Notes under the pieces: generated by a model | What the model saw: only the letters and a program-made list of their open reading frames with translations | Told to the model about the DNA's origin: nothing | The model's database searches: none | In this document: piece after piece, positions 40,896 through 48,987 of the stretch | Numbering within the stretch: position 1 is the stretch's first letter | Layout: each line of letters starts with the position of its first letter | Program-made: the position numbers and the translations under genes | Source of the DNA: Tepidimonas taiwanensis | GTDB taxonomy: Bacteria > Pseudomonadota > Gammaproteobacteria > Burkholderiales > Burkholderiaceae_C | Direction of reading: 5' to 3' | DNA: 64,000 nucleotides | Assembly (NCBI RefSeq): GCF_020162115.1 | Contig: NZ_CP083911.1 | Location: forward strand, 2,666,001-2,730,000

Positions 40896-42748
40896 GGTGC
40901 AGTGGTGGAGGAAGGGAAGGACTGGGGCCAGACACTTTGCAGCGCACTGGCACCCGCTTCGGCCGGGGTGGCATGTGCACGGAAGAGGGCAAAGAGCTCG
41001 CGTCCACAGCCGCCGGCGTGGGTGCCACCATCCCAAGCGGCGGTGGGGCGGGCTTGCCACTCGGCCGCGTCGACCAGTGCGTTGAGAGTGCCGCTGCGGC
41101 AGTCCAGTTCGATGAGGTCGCCGTCGCGCACGCGCGCCAGCGGTCCGCCGTCGGCGGCCTCGGGGCTGACGTGGATCGCGGCGGGCACTTTGCCAGAGGC
41201 CCCGGACATGCGCCCGTCGGTGACGAGCGCGACGCGAAACCCCTGGTCTTGCAGTGCCCCGAGGATGGGCGTGAGTTTGTGCAGCTCGGGCATGCCGTTG
41301 GCGCGCGGGCCCTGGAAGCGCACGACGGCGACAAAGTCGCGCTGCAATTCGCCGCGCTGGTGTGCGGCGATGAGTTCGCTTTGCTCGTGAAAAACGCGTG
41401 CCGGGGCTCGCACATACCAGTGCTCGGGCTTGACGGCCGACGTTTTGACGACGGCACGCCCGAGGTTGCCACGCAGGCATTTGAGGCCGCCGTCCGGGGC
41501 AAATGGGCGGCTGGCGGGGCGCAGGATGGTTTCATCACCGCTGTCGGCGGGCACCGCAGCCCAGTGCAGCTGACCGTCGCGCAGCTCGGGGGCGCGGGTG
41601 TAGGCGCGCAAACCCTCCGCGGCGATGGTCAAAACGTCTTCGTGCAGCAGTCCGGCATCGAGCAACTCGCGCACCACGAAGCCCAAGCCTCCCGCTGCGT
41701 GGAACTGATTGACGTCGGCGCTGCCGTTGGGGTAGACACGCGCCAGCAGCGGCACCACGGCGGACAACTCGGCAAAATCGTCCCAGTCGATGAGGATGCC
41801 GGCGCTGCGCGCAACCGCCACCCAGTGGATGGTATGGTTGGTCGAGCCGCCCGTGGCCAGCAAGCCGACCATGGCGTTGACGATCGCGCGCTCATCGACC
41901 ATGCTGGCCAGCGTGTGGCCCTGTTGGTGCAGCCGCAACACCTGCTCGACAGCGGCCTCCGTCAGCGCCGAGCGCAACGGCGTGCCGGGCGGCACGAACG
42001 AGGAACCGGGCAGCTGCAGCCCCATCAGCTCCAGCAGCATCTGGTTGCTGTTGGCCGTGCCGTAAAACGTGCAGGTACCGGGGCCGTGGTAGGCCGCCTC
42101 TTCGGCTGCCAACAGGGCGTCGCGGCCCACCTTGCCTTCGGCGTATTGTTGGCGAATGCGGGATTTGTCGGCATTCGACAGGCCCGAGGGCATGGGGCCG
42201 GAAGGCACGAAAACGGCGGGCAAGTGACCAAAGGCCAACGCCCCCATGAGCAAGCCGGGCACGATTTTGTCGCAAATGCCCAACAACAGCACGCCATCGA
42301 ACATGGCGTGCGACAGCCCCACGGCGGTGGCCAGTGCAATGGTGTCGCGCGAAAACAGCGACAGCTCCATCCCCTCGTAGCCTTGCGTGACGCCGTCACA
42401 CATGGCGGGGACGCCCGCGGCAACCTGGGCCGTGGCCCCGCGGCGGCGTGCGGCTTCGCGCAGCATGGGCGGGTAGTGCTCATAGGGCTGGTGTGCCGAG
42501 AGCATGTCGTTGTAGGCGGTGATGATGGCCAAGTTGGGGACGCGCATCTCGCGCAACCGCAACTTGTCCTCACCGGGCATCGCGGCCCAGGCGTGGGCAA
42601 GGTTGGCGCAGCCGAGGGCCTGGCGGTAGGGGCCGGGTTTGCGGTTGCGAGCCACGGTGTCGAGGTAGGTCGCGCGGGTGGTGCGGCTGCGCTCGACGAT
42701 GCGTTCGGTGACCCGCTGTAGCGTCGGGTGTAGGGCGGCGGTGGTCAT
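40892..42748 (-). CDS. edd: 6-phosphogluconate dehydratase
   Basis: 618 aa. An IlvD/Edd-family iron-sulfur dehydratase: AMCDGVTQGYEGMELSLFSR and GICDKIVPGLLMGA carry two cluster cysteines. NGMPELHKLTP and VTDGRMSGASGKVPAAIHVS are typical of Edd. It makes KDPG, the inducer of HexR. Four bp separate it from pgl and it overlaps eda by 4 bp. Confidence 0.97.
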   Translation of the reverse strand: MTTAALHPTLQRVTERIVERSRTTRATYLDTVARNRKPGPYRQALGCANLAHAWAAMPGEDKLRLREMRVPNLAIITAYNDMLSAHQPYEHYPPMLREAARRRGATAQVAAGVPAMCDGVTQGYEGMELSLFSRDTIALATAVGLSHAMFDGVLLLGICDKIVPGLLMGALAFGHLPAVFVPSGPMPSGLSNADKSRIRQQYAEGKVGRDALLAAEEAAYHGPGTCTFYGTANSNQMLLELMGLQLPGSSFVPPGTPLRSALTEAAVEQVLRLHQQGHTLASMVDERAIVNAMVGLLATGGSTNHTIHWVAVARSAGILIDWDDFAELSAVVPLLARVYPNGSADVNQFHAAGGLGFVVRELLDAGLLHEDVLTIAAEGLRAYTRAPELRDGQLHWAAVPADSGDETILRPASRPFAPDGGLKCLRGNLGRAVVKTSAVKPEHWYVRAPARVFHEQSELIAAHQRGELQRDFVAVVRFQGPRANGMPELHKLTPILGALQDQGFRVALVTDGRMSGASGKVPAAIHVSPEAADGGPLARVRDGDLIELDCRSGTLNALVDAAEWQARPTAAWDGGTHAGGCGRELFALFRAHATPAEAGASALQSVWPQSFPSSTTAP

Positions 42749-42752
42749 ACGG

Positions 42753-43496
42753 TCAGGATTGCGTGTCGGCCAACCAAACGTCGATCGGGCTGCGCGGGTC
42801 GTGCAACAGCAGCGAAACGGGCAACGACGCGGTAGGGGCCAGCCGCGCTCGTGCGTAAACGCTGCCCTTGCGGGCCCCCGCCAGCGCCAGGTGGCGGTGG
42901 CGGGCCTCGGTGATGGCGCGGCGCGTCAATGTCAAGCGCCGATAGGGGGCGTGGCGCGGGTGTGTCACGGTCAATCGCGCCAATCCGTGCAGCGCGACGT
43001 CCAGCCCGGGGCTGTCCGCAAACCACGAAGCGGTATGCCCGTCCTCCCCCATGCCCAGCACCACGACGTCCAGCGGCCATGGCAGTGTTGCGCCGCGCTC
43101 GGCGGCCCACTGCAGCAGCGCATCGTCGGGCACCGTTTGTGGATCGGGTAGCCCAGCCAGCCAATCGATCCACGTGGCGCGCTGCGCGCCAGCGTGGAGC
43201 AGGTGTTGCGTAACGAGCGTGGCGTTGCGTTCGGTGTGCCCATCGGGCAGGCAGCGCTCATCCACCAGCGTGATGAGCACCCGCTCCCACGGCAGGGGCT
43301 GTTGCGCCAGCGCCTGCAAAAATGCCACGGGCGAGCGCCCGCCGGAGACGGCCAGTGTGGCCACGGCGCGGGCGCGCAGCGCTTGCTGCAGCTGCGCGGC
43401 CACCGCGTCGGCCAAAGCGTGGGCCTGCTGCGCGGGGGTATCGTGTCGGTGTTCGGTGACGGCCGCAGCCGCGCCGCGGGAGGCGGTGTTGGACAT
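42753..43496 (-). CDS. pgl: 6-phosphogluconolactonase
   Basis: 247 aa. Short DevB-type Pgl: LAVSGGRSPVAFLQAL, VLITLVDERCLPDGHTERNA and VVLGMGEDGHTASWFADS. It hydrolyses the Zwf product. Lies 6 bp after zwf and 4 bp before edd. Confidence 0.95.
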   Translation of the reverse strand: MSNTASRGAAAAVTEHRHDTPAQQAHALADAVAAQLQQALRARAVATLAVSGGRSPVAFLQALAQQPLPWERVLITLVDERCLPDGHTERNATLVTQHLLHAGAQRATWIDWLAGLPDPQTVPDDALLQWAAERGATLPWPLDVVVLGMGEDGHTASWFADSPGLDVALHGLARLTVTHPRHAPYRRLTLTRRAITEARHRHLALAGARKGSVYARARLAPTASLPVSLLLHDPRSPIDVWLADTQS

Positions 43497-43502
43497 GGAT
43501 CG

Positions 43503-44960
43503 TCAGCTTTCCTCGAACCACGAGCAGCCCGCGCGCGCCATCAGAGCGGAGGAGGCGGCCGGCCCCCAGGTGCCCGCGGTGTATGGGCGCGGTTTTTCGC
43601 CCAGCGCACGCCAACCTTCCAGAATGGGGTCGATGAAGCGCCACGCCGCTTCCAACTCATCGCGACGCATGAAGTGCGTCAAGCGTCCTTTGATGACGTC
43701 GATCAGCAGCCGCTCATACGCCTCGGCGCGCCGTCCCTCCAGTGCGGATTCCAGGTCCAGATTCAGATAAACGGGCTTGGTGTTCATGCCGGAGCCGGGC
43801 TCCTTGGCCATCATTTGCAGCTGGACGGACTCTTCGGGCTGCAGCGTCAGGATCAGGCGGTTGACGATGGCGTCGCCACTGTGCCCGAAGATGGAGAATG
43901 GCAGCGGTGCAAAGTCGATGACGATTTGCGAGCGGCGCGTGGCCATGCGCTTGCCAGTGCGCAGGAAAAACGGCACGCCCGCCCAGCGCGCGTTGCGCAC
44001 CTGTGTTTGCAGCGCGACAAAAGTTTCGGTCTGGCTGTCGGCGGGCACGCCCGGCTCCTCGAGGTACCCCGAGACGGATTGCCCCTCCACGGCTCCCGCG
44101 GTGTACTGGCCGCGTACGGTGTGCGTGCGGATGGTGGGCAGGTCCATGCGCGGCAGGCTGCGCAGGACTTTGAGCTTTTCATCCCGCACATCGTCAGGCT
44201 CCAACGACAGGGGAGGCTCCATGGCCACGATGCACAGCAGCTGCAACAGGTGGTTTTGCACCATGTCGCGCAGCGCCCCGGTTTGGTCATAGAAGCCCGC
44301 GCGGTTGCCCACGCCCACGGTCTCCGCCACCGTGATTTGCACGCTGCGGATATAGGGGGCGCGCCAAATGGGCTCGAAGATGGCGTTGCCAAAGCGCAGC
44401 ACCATCAAGTTTTGTACCGTCTCTTTGCCCAGGTAGTGGTCGATACGAAAGATTTGGTGCTCGGCGAAGTGCTGCGCCACCGCCGCGTTGATGGCTTGCG
44501 CCGTGGGCAGATCGTGCCCCAATGGTTTTTCCAGCACGACGCGAGACTGCGGCGTGATGAGCCCGGCGGTGTCGAGGTGCTGGCAGATCGCGGCAAAGAG
44601 CGCGGGTGCCGTTGCCAGGTAGTACACCCGCGTGGCGGGCGGGCGCAGCAAGGGGCCGAGCACGGCATAACCGTTGGCATCGTTGGCGTCGAGCGCGACG
44701 TATTGAATGCGCTGCAGGAAGCGATGCCAGCGCTCGTCATCGCCTTGCTCGCGCAGCTGAGGGGCGCTGTGCTGCGTCAAGAATGCCGCGTACTGTTGCG
44801 TGCTCCAGGGCTGCCGCCCCAAGCCGAGGATGCGTGTGTCTTCGGGCAGCCGGCCGTGGAGGTCGGCCATGTACAGCGCGGGGATGAGCTTGCGCCAAGC
44901 CAAGTCGCCGCTGCCGCCAAAAATGACGATGTCAGTCATCGCGGGGTCGGTGTCTGTCAT
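43503..44960 (-). CDS. zwf: Glucose-6-phosphate 1-dehydrogenase
   Basis: 485 aa; an ATG seven codons in is a second possible start. NADP-binding FGGSGDLAWRKLIPALY and the active-site RIDHYLGKE are present, as is KPLGHD. First gene of the zwf-pgl-edd-eda-pgi-hexR operon. The 75-bp upstream gap carries two palindromes, one resembling a HexR box. Confidence 0.97.
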   Translation of the reverse strand: MTDTDPAMTDIVIFGGSGDLAWRKLIPALYMADLHGRLPEDTRILGLGRQPWSTQQYAAFLTQHSAPQLREQGDDERWHRFLQRIQYVALDANDANGYAVLGPLLRPPATRVYYLATAPALFAAICQHLDTAGLITPQSRVVLEKPLGHDLPTAQAINAAVAQHFAEHQIFRIDHYLGKETVQNLMVLRFGNAIFEPIWRAPYIRSVQITVAETVGVGNRAGFYDQTGALRDMVQNHLLQLLCIVAMEPPLSLEPDDVRDEKLKVLRSLPRMDLPTIRTHTVRGQYTAGAVEGQSVSGYLEEPGVPADSQTETFVALQTQVRNARWAGVPFFLRTGKRMATRRSQIVIDFAPLPFSIFGHSGDAIVNRLILTLQPEESVQLQMMAKEPGSGMNTKPVYLNLDLESALEGRRAEAYERLLIDVIKGRLTHFMRRDELEAAWRFIDPILEGWRALGEKPRPYTAGTWGPAASSALMARAGCSWFEES

Positions 44961-45006
44961 GGGTGTTGAGACGGGGCGGGCACATGGGCTAGTGTAACGC
45001 AGGTAC

Positions 45007-45018
45007 TGCGATATCGCA
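45007..45018. promoter_or_regulatory. Perfect palindrome in the zwf promoter region
   Basis: TGCGATATCGCA is a perfect 12-bp palindrome, 47 bp upstream of zwf. On the minus strand it overlaps a possible -35 TTGCGA, with TACACT as -10 after 17 bp. It is a candidate operator. Confidence 0.45.
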
Positions 45019-45025
45019 AAAATAG

Positions 45026-45040
45026 AGTAATAAAGTTACA
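45026..45040. promoter_or_regulatory. HexR-like box upstream of zwf
   Basis: The complement reads TGTAACTTTATTACT and matches 11 of 15 positions of the HexR consensus TGTAATTAAATTACA. It overlaps the last codon of the fructokinase gene and lies 66 bp upstream of zwf, the classic HexR target. Confidence 0.55.
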
Positions 45041-45956
45041 TGCGCAGACGCGCTTCCACCTCCTGTTGCCACGGCGGGTCGCACCCTGTGCGCTCGCAGT
45101 TGAGGGCGGCCGCCACCAGCGCGCGCGACAGGGTTTGGGTGATGCGTTGTGCAGGCTGGTCGCCGCTGGCCCAATCGGCCAGGCAGGCCCCCCAGAAAGT
45201 GTCGCCCGCGCCAACGGTGTCGCGCACGGTGACCGGCGGCGCGGGGGCTTGCGCCAGTGAGCCGTCGACCCACAGGCAAGCACCGGCTGCGCCGAAAGTG
45301 ACCGCCACGTGGCGCGCGCCATGGCGCAGCAGCGGCTCGAAGGTGCGCTCGGGGTCGTGCGCGTCGGCGCTGCAGCCCATGGCCACCAAATCTTCATCGC
45401 TGGCTTTGATCCAATCGGCCACGGTCAAGGCCTGCGCCACGGCCGCGCGGTAGGCCTGCAAGTCCTGGGCCACTTGAGGCCGCAGGTTGAGGTCCAGGCT
45501 GATCGTCCAGCCGGCTTGTCGCAACTGCCGCAGCAACTCGAGTGTGCGTTGGTGGTCGGGTGGCATGAGCGCCAGTGAGCCGCTGTGCAGGATTCCCGGT
45601 TCGCGGGCGTGCAACAACGCCGCCAACTGGGCGGCGTTGACGTCGCGATCCGCGACGCCTTCGCGATAGAACGCGTACTCGGCGCGTCCGTCGTGCAGAT
45701 GCACCACGGCCAGTGCCGTGGGCAGCGTGCTGTCGGGCGAGAGTGCGGCCGCGCCGTCGGCTGCCAAAGCGGCTTTGAGTTGTTGGCCAAAGCGGTCGCG
45801 CGAAAACGGGCACAGAAAGTGGACGCGCGCACCCAAGCGGGCCGCCGCGCGCGCCAGGTTGTAGGGACTGCCGCCGCGCACGGGGCGCAAGCGGCCGTCG
45901 GGCTCGACGACGCAGTCCATCAAGGCTTCGCCATAGACGTAAATCGGGCGATTCAT
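45036..45956 (-). CDS. PfkB-family fructokinase
   Basis: 306 aa. N-terminal YVYGEALMDCVVEPDG and GGSPYNLARAAARLG, and the PfkB signature DTVGAGDTFWGACLADW with the catalytic Asp. It probably phosphorylates fructose to fructose-6-phosphate, which fits its divergent placement next to a fructose-type importer and downstream use of Pgi. Other ribokinase-family sugars cannot be excluded. Its 3' end lies against the zwf promoter region. Confidence 0.88.
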   Translation of the reverse strand: MNRPIYVYGEALMDCVVEPDGRLRPVRGGSPYNLARAAARLGARVHFLCPFSRDRFGQQLKAALAADGAAALSPDSTLPTALAVVHLHDGRAEYAFYREGVADRDVNAAQLAALLHAREPGILHSGSLALMPPDHQRTLELLRQLRQAGWTISLDLNLRPQVAQDLQAYRAAVAQALTVADWIKASDEDLVAMGCSADAHDPERTFEPLLRHGARHVAVTFGAAGACLWVDGSLAQAPAPPVTVRDTVGAGDTFWGACLADWASGDQPAQRITQTLSRALVAAALNCERTGCDPPWQQEVEARLRM

Positions 45957-46007
45957 GGGCTGGCAAGTCTAGTGAGTCGAAGGGGGGCGGGTACTAGGGA
46001 AAATACT

Positions 46008-46030
46008 AAGTAAACCTCCTTGATTTACTT
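46008..46030. promoter_or_regulatory. Inverted-repeat operator between fructokinase and fructose importer
   Basis: AAGTAAA (46008-46014) and TTTACTT (46024-46030) are perfect inverted arms with a 9-nt spacer. The site overlaps the -35 of the importer promoter and sits between two divergent fructose genes. The ROK regulator encoded at the end of the importer operon is the obvious candidate ligand-controlled repressor. Confidence 0.6.
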
Positions 46031-46048
46031 GCTTGCGCTGGGCACAAT
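46020..46048 (+). promoter_or_regulatory. Candidate promoter of the fructose importer operon
   Basis: TTGATT (46020-46025), 17-bp spacer, CACAAT (46043-46048). The expected transcript start is about 75 bp before the frcB ATG. Confidence 0.5.
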
Positions 46049-46130
46049 GCCGCACGTCAAGGGGTGGTGACACTTGCGTCGTGTTGCACCCCTTGTCGCG
46101 GACAAAGGTCATTTGTTTCAAGGAGACAAC

Positions 46131-47138
46131 ATGAAGGCGATCCATCGCGCGCGCAGCCGTTTCGCGCTTGCGCTGTTGAGCAGCTTGGTGGCGGGCGTTT
46201 GCTCAGCACAACCGATCATCGGGCTCATCACCAAAACCGAGACCAATCCGTTTTTTGTCAAAATGAAAGAGGGGGCGGAGGCCGAAGCGAAAAAGCTGGG
46301 CGCTACCCTCTTGACGGCGTCCGGTAAATTTGATGGCGACAATGCCTCGCAGGTGACGGCCATCGAGAATATGGTGGCAGCCGGGGCCAAAACCATTCTG
46401 ATCACCCCGAGTGACGCCAAGGCCATCGTGCCAGCCATTAAAAAAGCGCAGGCGCAAGGGGTCATGGTGATCGCGTTGGACAGTCCTACCGACCCCGAGA
46501 ATGCCGCGGACGCGTTGTTTGCTACCAACAATTACAAAGCGGGCGAGCTCGTCGGTGCATATGCGCGAGCCGCGCTGCAGGGCAAGAAACCGGTCGTTGC
46601 GACACTGGATCTGTTCCCTGGGCACCCCGTGGGAGCGCAGCGCCACAATGGCTTTTTGAAAGGTTTTGGGCTGCCGTCGTTTGATGCAAAAAGCAACGAG
46701 CTGGCTCGGCCCGACGCGGTGGTGTGCATGGCCGATACCCACGGTGATCGGGCCAAAGGGCAGACGGCCATGGAGAACTGTCTGCAAAAGAACCCAAGCA
46801 TCAATGTGGTCTACACCATCAACGAGCCAGCGGCGGCCGGAGCCTACAACGCGCTCAAAGCCGCAGGCAAGGAAAAGGATGTTTTGATCGTCTCTGTCGA
46901 TGGCGGGTGTGAGGGGGTGGCCAATGTGGGCAAAGGCGTCATCGCGGCGACCAGCCAGCAATATCCCTTGCGTATGGCGGCTATGGGGGTGGCGGCGGGT
47001 GTCGAATATGCCAAAACCGGCCGCAAGGTGAGTGGCTACACCGACACGGGGGTTGAGTTGATCGCGGCCAAACCCGTGCCGGGCGTGCCCAGCAAAGATG
47101 TCGACTTTGGTTTGGCCAATTGCTGGGGCAAACGCTGA
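46131..47138 (+). CDS. frcB: Fructose-type ABC transporter substrate-binding protein
   Basis: 335 aa from the ATG at 46131 with AAGGAGA upstream. A signal peptide runs to about residue 24 (ALALLSSLVAGVCSA). The mature start QPIIGLITKTETNPFFVKMK closely matches FrcB-type binding proteins. The fold is the periplasmic ribose-binding (type I) class, with ILITPSDAKAIVPAIKKA and VVYTINEPAAAGAYNALK. Substrate is inferred as fructose from this similarity and the divergent fructokinase. Confidence 0.88.
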   Translation: MKAIHRARSRFALALLSSLVAGVCSAQPIIGLITKTETNPFFVKMKEGAEAEAKKLGATLLTASGKFDGDNASQVTAIENMVAAGAKTILITPSDAKAIVPAIKKAQAQGVMVIALDSPTDPENAADALFATNNYKAGELVGAYARAALQGKKPVVATLDLFPGHPVGAQRHNGFLKGFGLPSFDAKSNELARPDAVVCMADTHGDRAKGQTAMENCLQKNPSINVVYTINEPAAAGAYNALKAAGKEKDVLIVSVDGGCEGVANVGKGVIAATSQQYPLRMAAMGVAAGVEYAKTGRKVSGYTDTGVELIAAKPVPGVPSKDVDFGLANCWGKR

Positions 47139-47146
47139 AGGGCAGC

Positions 47147-47179
47147 GCGTGGCCGGGGATGGAGCAGCTTCGGCCACGC
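47147..47179 (+). terminator. Intercistronic hairpin between frcB and frcC
   Basis: GCGTGGCCG (47147-47155) and CGGCCACGC (47171-47179) form a perfect 9-bp stem with a 15-nt loop, directly after the frcB stop. No T-run follows, so it may stabilise the frcB mRNA or act as a partial terminator. Confidence 0.5.
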
Positions 47180-47208
47180 CTGTTGGTTAGCCAAATGTAA
47201 ACGTCGTG

Positions 47209-48177
47209 ATGAAAACGCCAGCCATACGTCTTGCCAATATGCCGTCCCTCGCGGCTTTGGGGCCTGCCTTTGCTTTATTGGCGGCAGTCGCTTTTTTTGC
47301 TACCCAGAATGAGCGATTTTTGACCCCGCAGAATTTCAGCCTGATCTTGCAGCAGGTGATGGTGGTGGGGGTGTTGGCCCTGGGGCAGACGCTGATCATT
47401 CTGACCGCGGGCATCGATTTGAGCTGCGGCATGATCATGGCCCTGGGCGGGGTGGTCATGGCCAAGGTCGCGGCCGACTGGGGCTGGAGTGCACCGGCCG
47501 CGATGGCGTTGGGGCTGGCTGTCACGACGCTGCTCGGTGCCCTCAACGGATGGTTGGTCACGCAGTGGCGGCTGCCCTCCTTTATCGTCACGCTGGGCAC
47601 ACTCAACATCGCGTTTGCGGTGACGCAGCTGTATTCCCGGTCGCAGACCATCACGGATATCCCCGAAGGCATGGTGTGGCTGGGCAACACCTTTCGTCTT
47701 GGTGAGACGGCTGTTGCCTATGGCGTGGTAGTGTTGCTGTTGCTATACGCCGTGGCGTGGTGGGCGCTGCGCGAGACGCAGCCAGGTCGCCACGTGTACG
47801 CGGTGGGTAACCATCCGGAGGCCACGCGCCTGGTCGGGATTGCCACACACCGCGTGCTATTCGGGGTGTACGTTGTGGCCGGTGCGCTGTATGGCGTGGC
47901 CGCGATGCTTTCTGTGGCTCGCACGGGGGCGGGCGATCCGTATGCCGGCCAGACCGACAACCTCGACGCCATCACGGCGGTGGTGCTGGGGGGCACCAGT
48001 CTTTTCGGGGGGCGCGGCTCCGTGATGGGTACGTTGTTGGGGGTGTTGATCGTGGGCGTATTTCGCAACGGGTTGACCTTGATGGGTTTGCCCTCTATCT
48101 ACCAGGTGCTGGTGACGGGCATTTTGGTGATTTTGGCGGTGGCGTTCGATAATGTCGCGCGCAGGGGAGGGCGGTGA
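47209..48177 (+). CDS. frcC: Fructose-type ABC transporter permease
   Basis: 322 aa from the ATG at 47209; a GTG one codon earlier is possible. RbsC/FrcC-type permease with about eight to ten helices: GQTLIILTAGIDLSCGMIMA, LPSFIVTLGTLNIAFAVTQL, VYAVGNHPEATRLVGI and AITAVVLGGTSLFGGRGSV. The stop overlaps the start of the ATPase gene. Confidence 0.9.
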   Translation: MKTPAIRLANMPSLAALGPAFALLAAVAFFATQNERFLTPQNFSLILQQVMVVGVLALGQTLIILTAGIDLSCGMIMALGGVVMAKVAADWGWSAPAAMALGLAVTTLLGALNGWLVTQWRLPSFIVTLGTLNIAFAVTQLYSRSQTITDIPEGMVWLGNTFRLGETAVAYGVVVLLLLYAVAWWALRETQPGRHVYAVGNHPEATRLVGIATHRVLFGVYVVAGALYGVAAMLSVARTGAGDPYAGQTDNLDAITAVVLGGTSLFGGRGSVMGTLLGVLIVGVFRNGLTLMGLPSIYQVLVTGILVILAVAFDNVARRGGR

Positions 48178-48974
48178 TGCATGCAGATAACGCGCCGGTG
48201 GTGTTGCAAGCGCGCGGGCTGGTCAAGCGCTACGGTCACGTGACCGCCCTCGATGGGGCCGATTTCGATTTGCGCGCGGGCGAAATTTTGGCCGTCATTG
48301 GCGACAACGGGGCCGGCAAGTCATCGCTCATCAAATGTCTGTCGGGTGCCGTGGTGCCGGATGAGGGCGAAATTCGCATGAATGGGCAACCCGTTCAATT
48401 CCGCAACCCCATGGATGCGCGGTGCGCCGGTGTCGAGACGGTGTACCAGGAGCTGGCAGTTGCCCCGGCGATGACGATAGCCGAGAATCTGTTTTTGGGC
48501 CGAGAAATTCGGCGCTCGAGTTGGTTGGGACGGTGGTTGCGTGTGCTCGACAAAAAGGCGATGCTGGAGCAGAGTGTTGCGCGGCTGCAGGAGCTCAAAG
48601 TCGGCATTCGCTCGATGGCACAGCCGGTAGAGACACTCTCGGGCGGGCAGCGCCAGTGTGTGGCGGTGGCGCGCGCGGCGGCGTTTGCACGGCACGTCGT
48701 TATCATGGATGAGCCCACGGCGGCGTTGGGTGTCAAAGAGGGTCAGATGGTGTTGGAGCTGATCCGTCGGGTGCGCGATCGGGGGTTGTCGGTGGTGTTG
48801 ATCTCTCACAACATGCCCCACGTGTTCGAGGTGGCCGACCGTATCCACGTGGCGCGGCTGGGCAAGCGGGTCGCGGTGCTCGATCCCCGCAAAATTTCCA
48901 TGTCCGACACGGTGGCGGTTATGACGGGGGCGATGCCGCCGCAGGCCATCCCCCCCGAGGCGCTGGCGTATTGA
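48177..48974 (+). CDS. frcA: Fructose-type ABC transporter ATP-binding protein
   Basis: 265 aa from the ATG at 48177, overlapping the frcC stop (TGATG); a GTG one codon earlier is possible. Walker A GDNGAGKSS, Q-loop VYQELAVAP, signature LSGGQRQCVAVARA, Walker B VVIMDEPTAALG and H-loop LISHNM. It has one ATPase domain, as FrcA does, not the double domain of RbsA. Six bp of the ROK gene's ribosome-binding site follow the stop almost directly. Confidence 0.9.
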   Translation: MHADNAPVVLQARGLVKRYGHVTALDGADFDLRAGEILAVIGDNGAGKSSLIKCLSGAVVPDEGEIRMNGQPVQFRNPMDARCAGVETVYQELAVAPAMTIAENLFLGREIRRSSWLGRWLRVLDKKAMLEQSVARLQELKVGIRSMAQPVETLSGGQRQCVAVARAAAFARHVVIMDEPTAALGVKEGQMVLELIRRVRDRGLSVVLISHNMPHVFEVADRIHVARLGKRVAVLDPRKISMSDTVAVMTGAMPPQAIPPEALAY

Positions 48975-48987
48975 GAGGAGGCGCGCG

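Noticed and set aside
40559..42721. Long plus-strand open frame opposite eda-edd
   Set aside because: No recognisable domain, and the minus strand encodes full-length Eda and Edd with catalytic residues.
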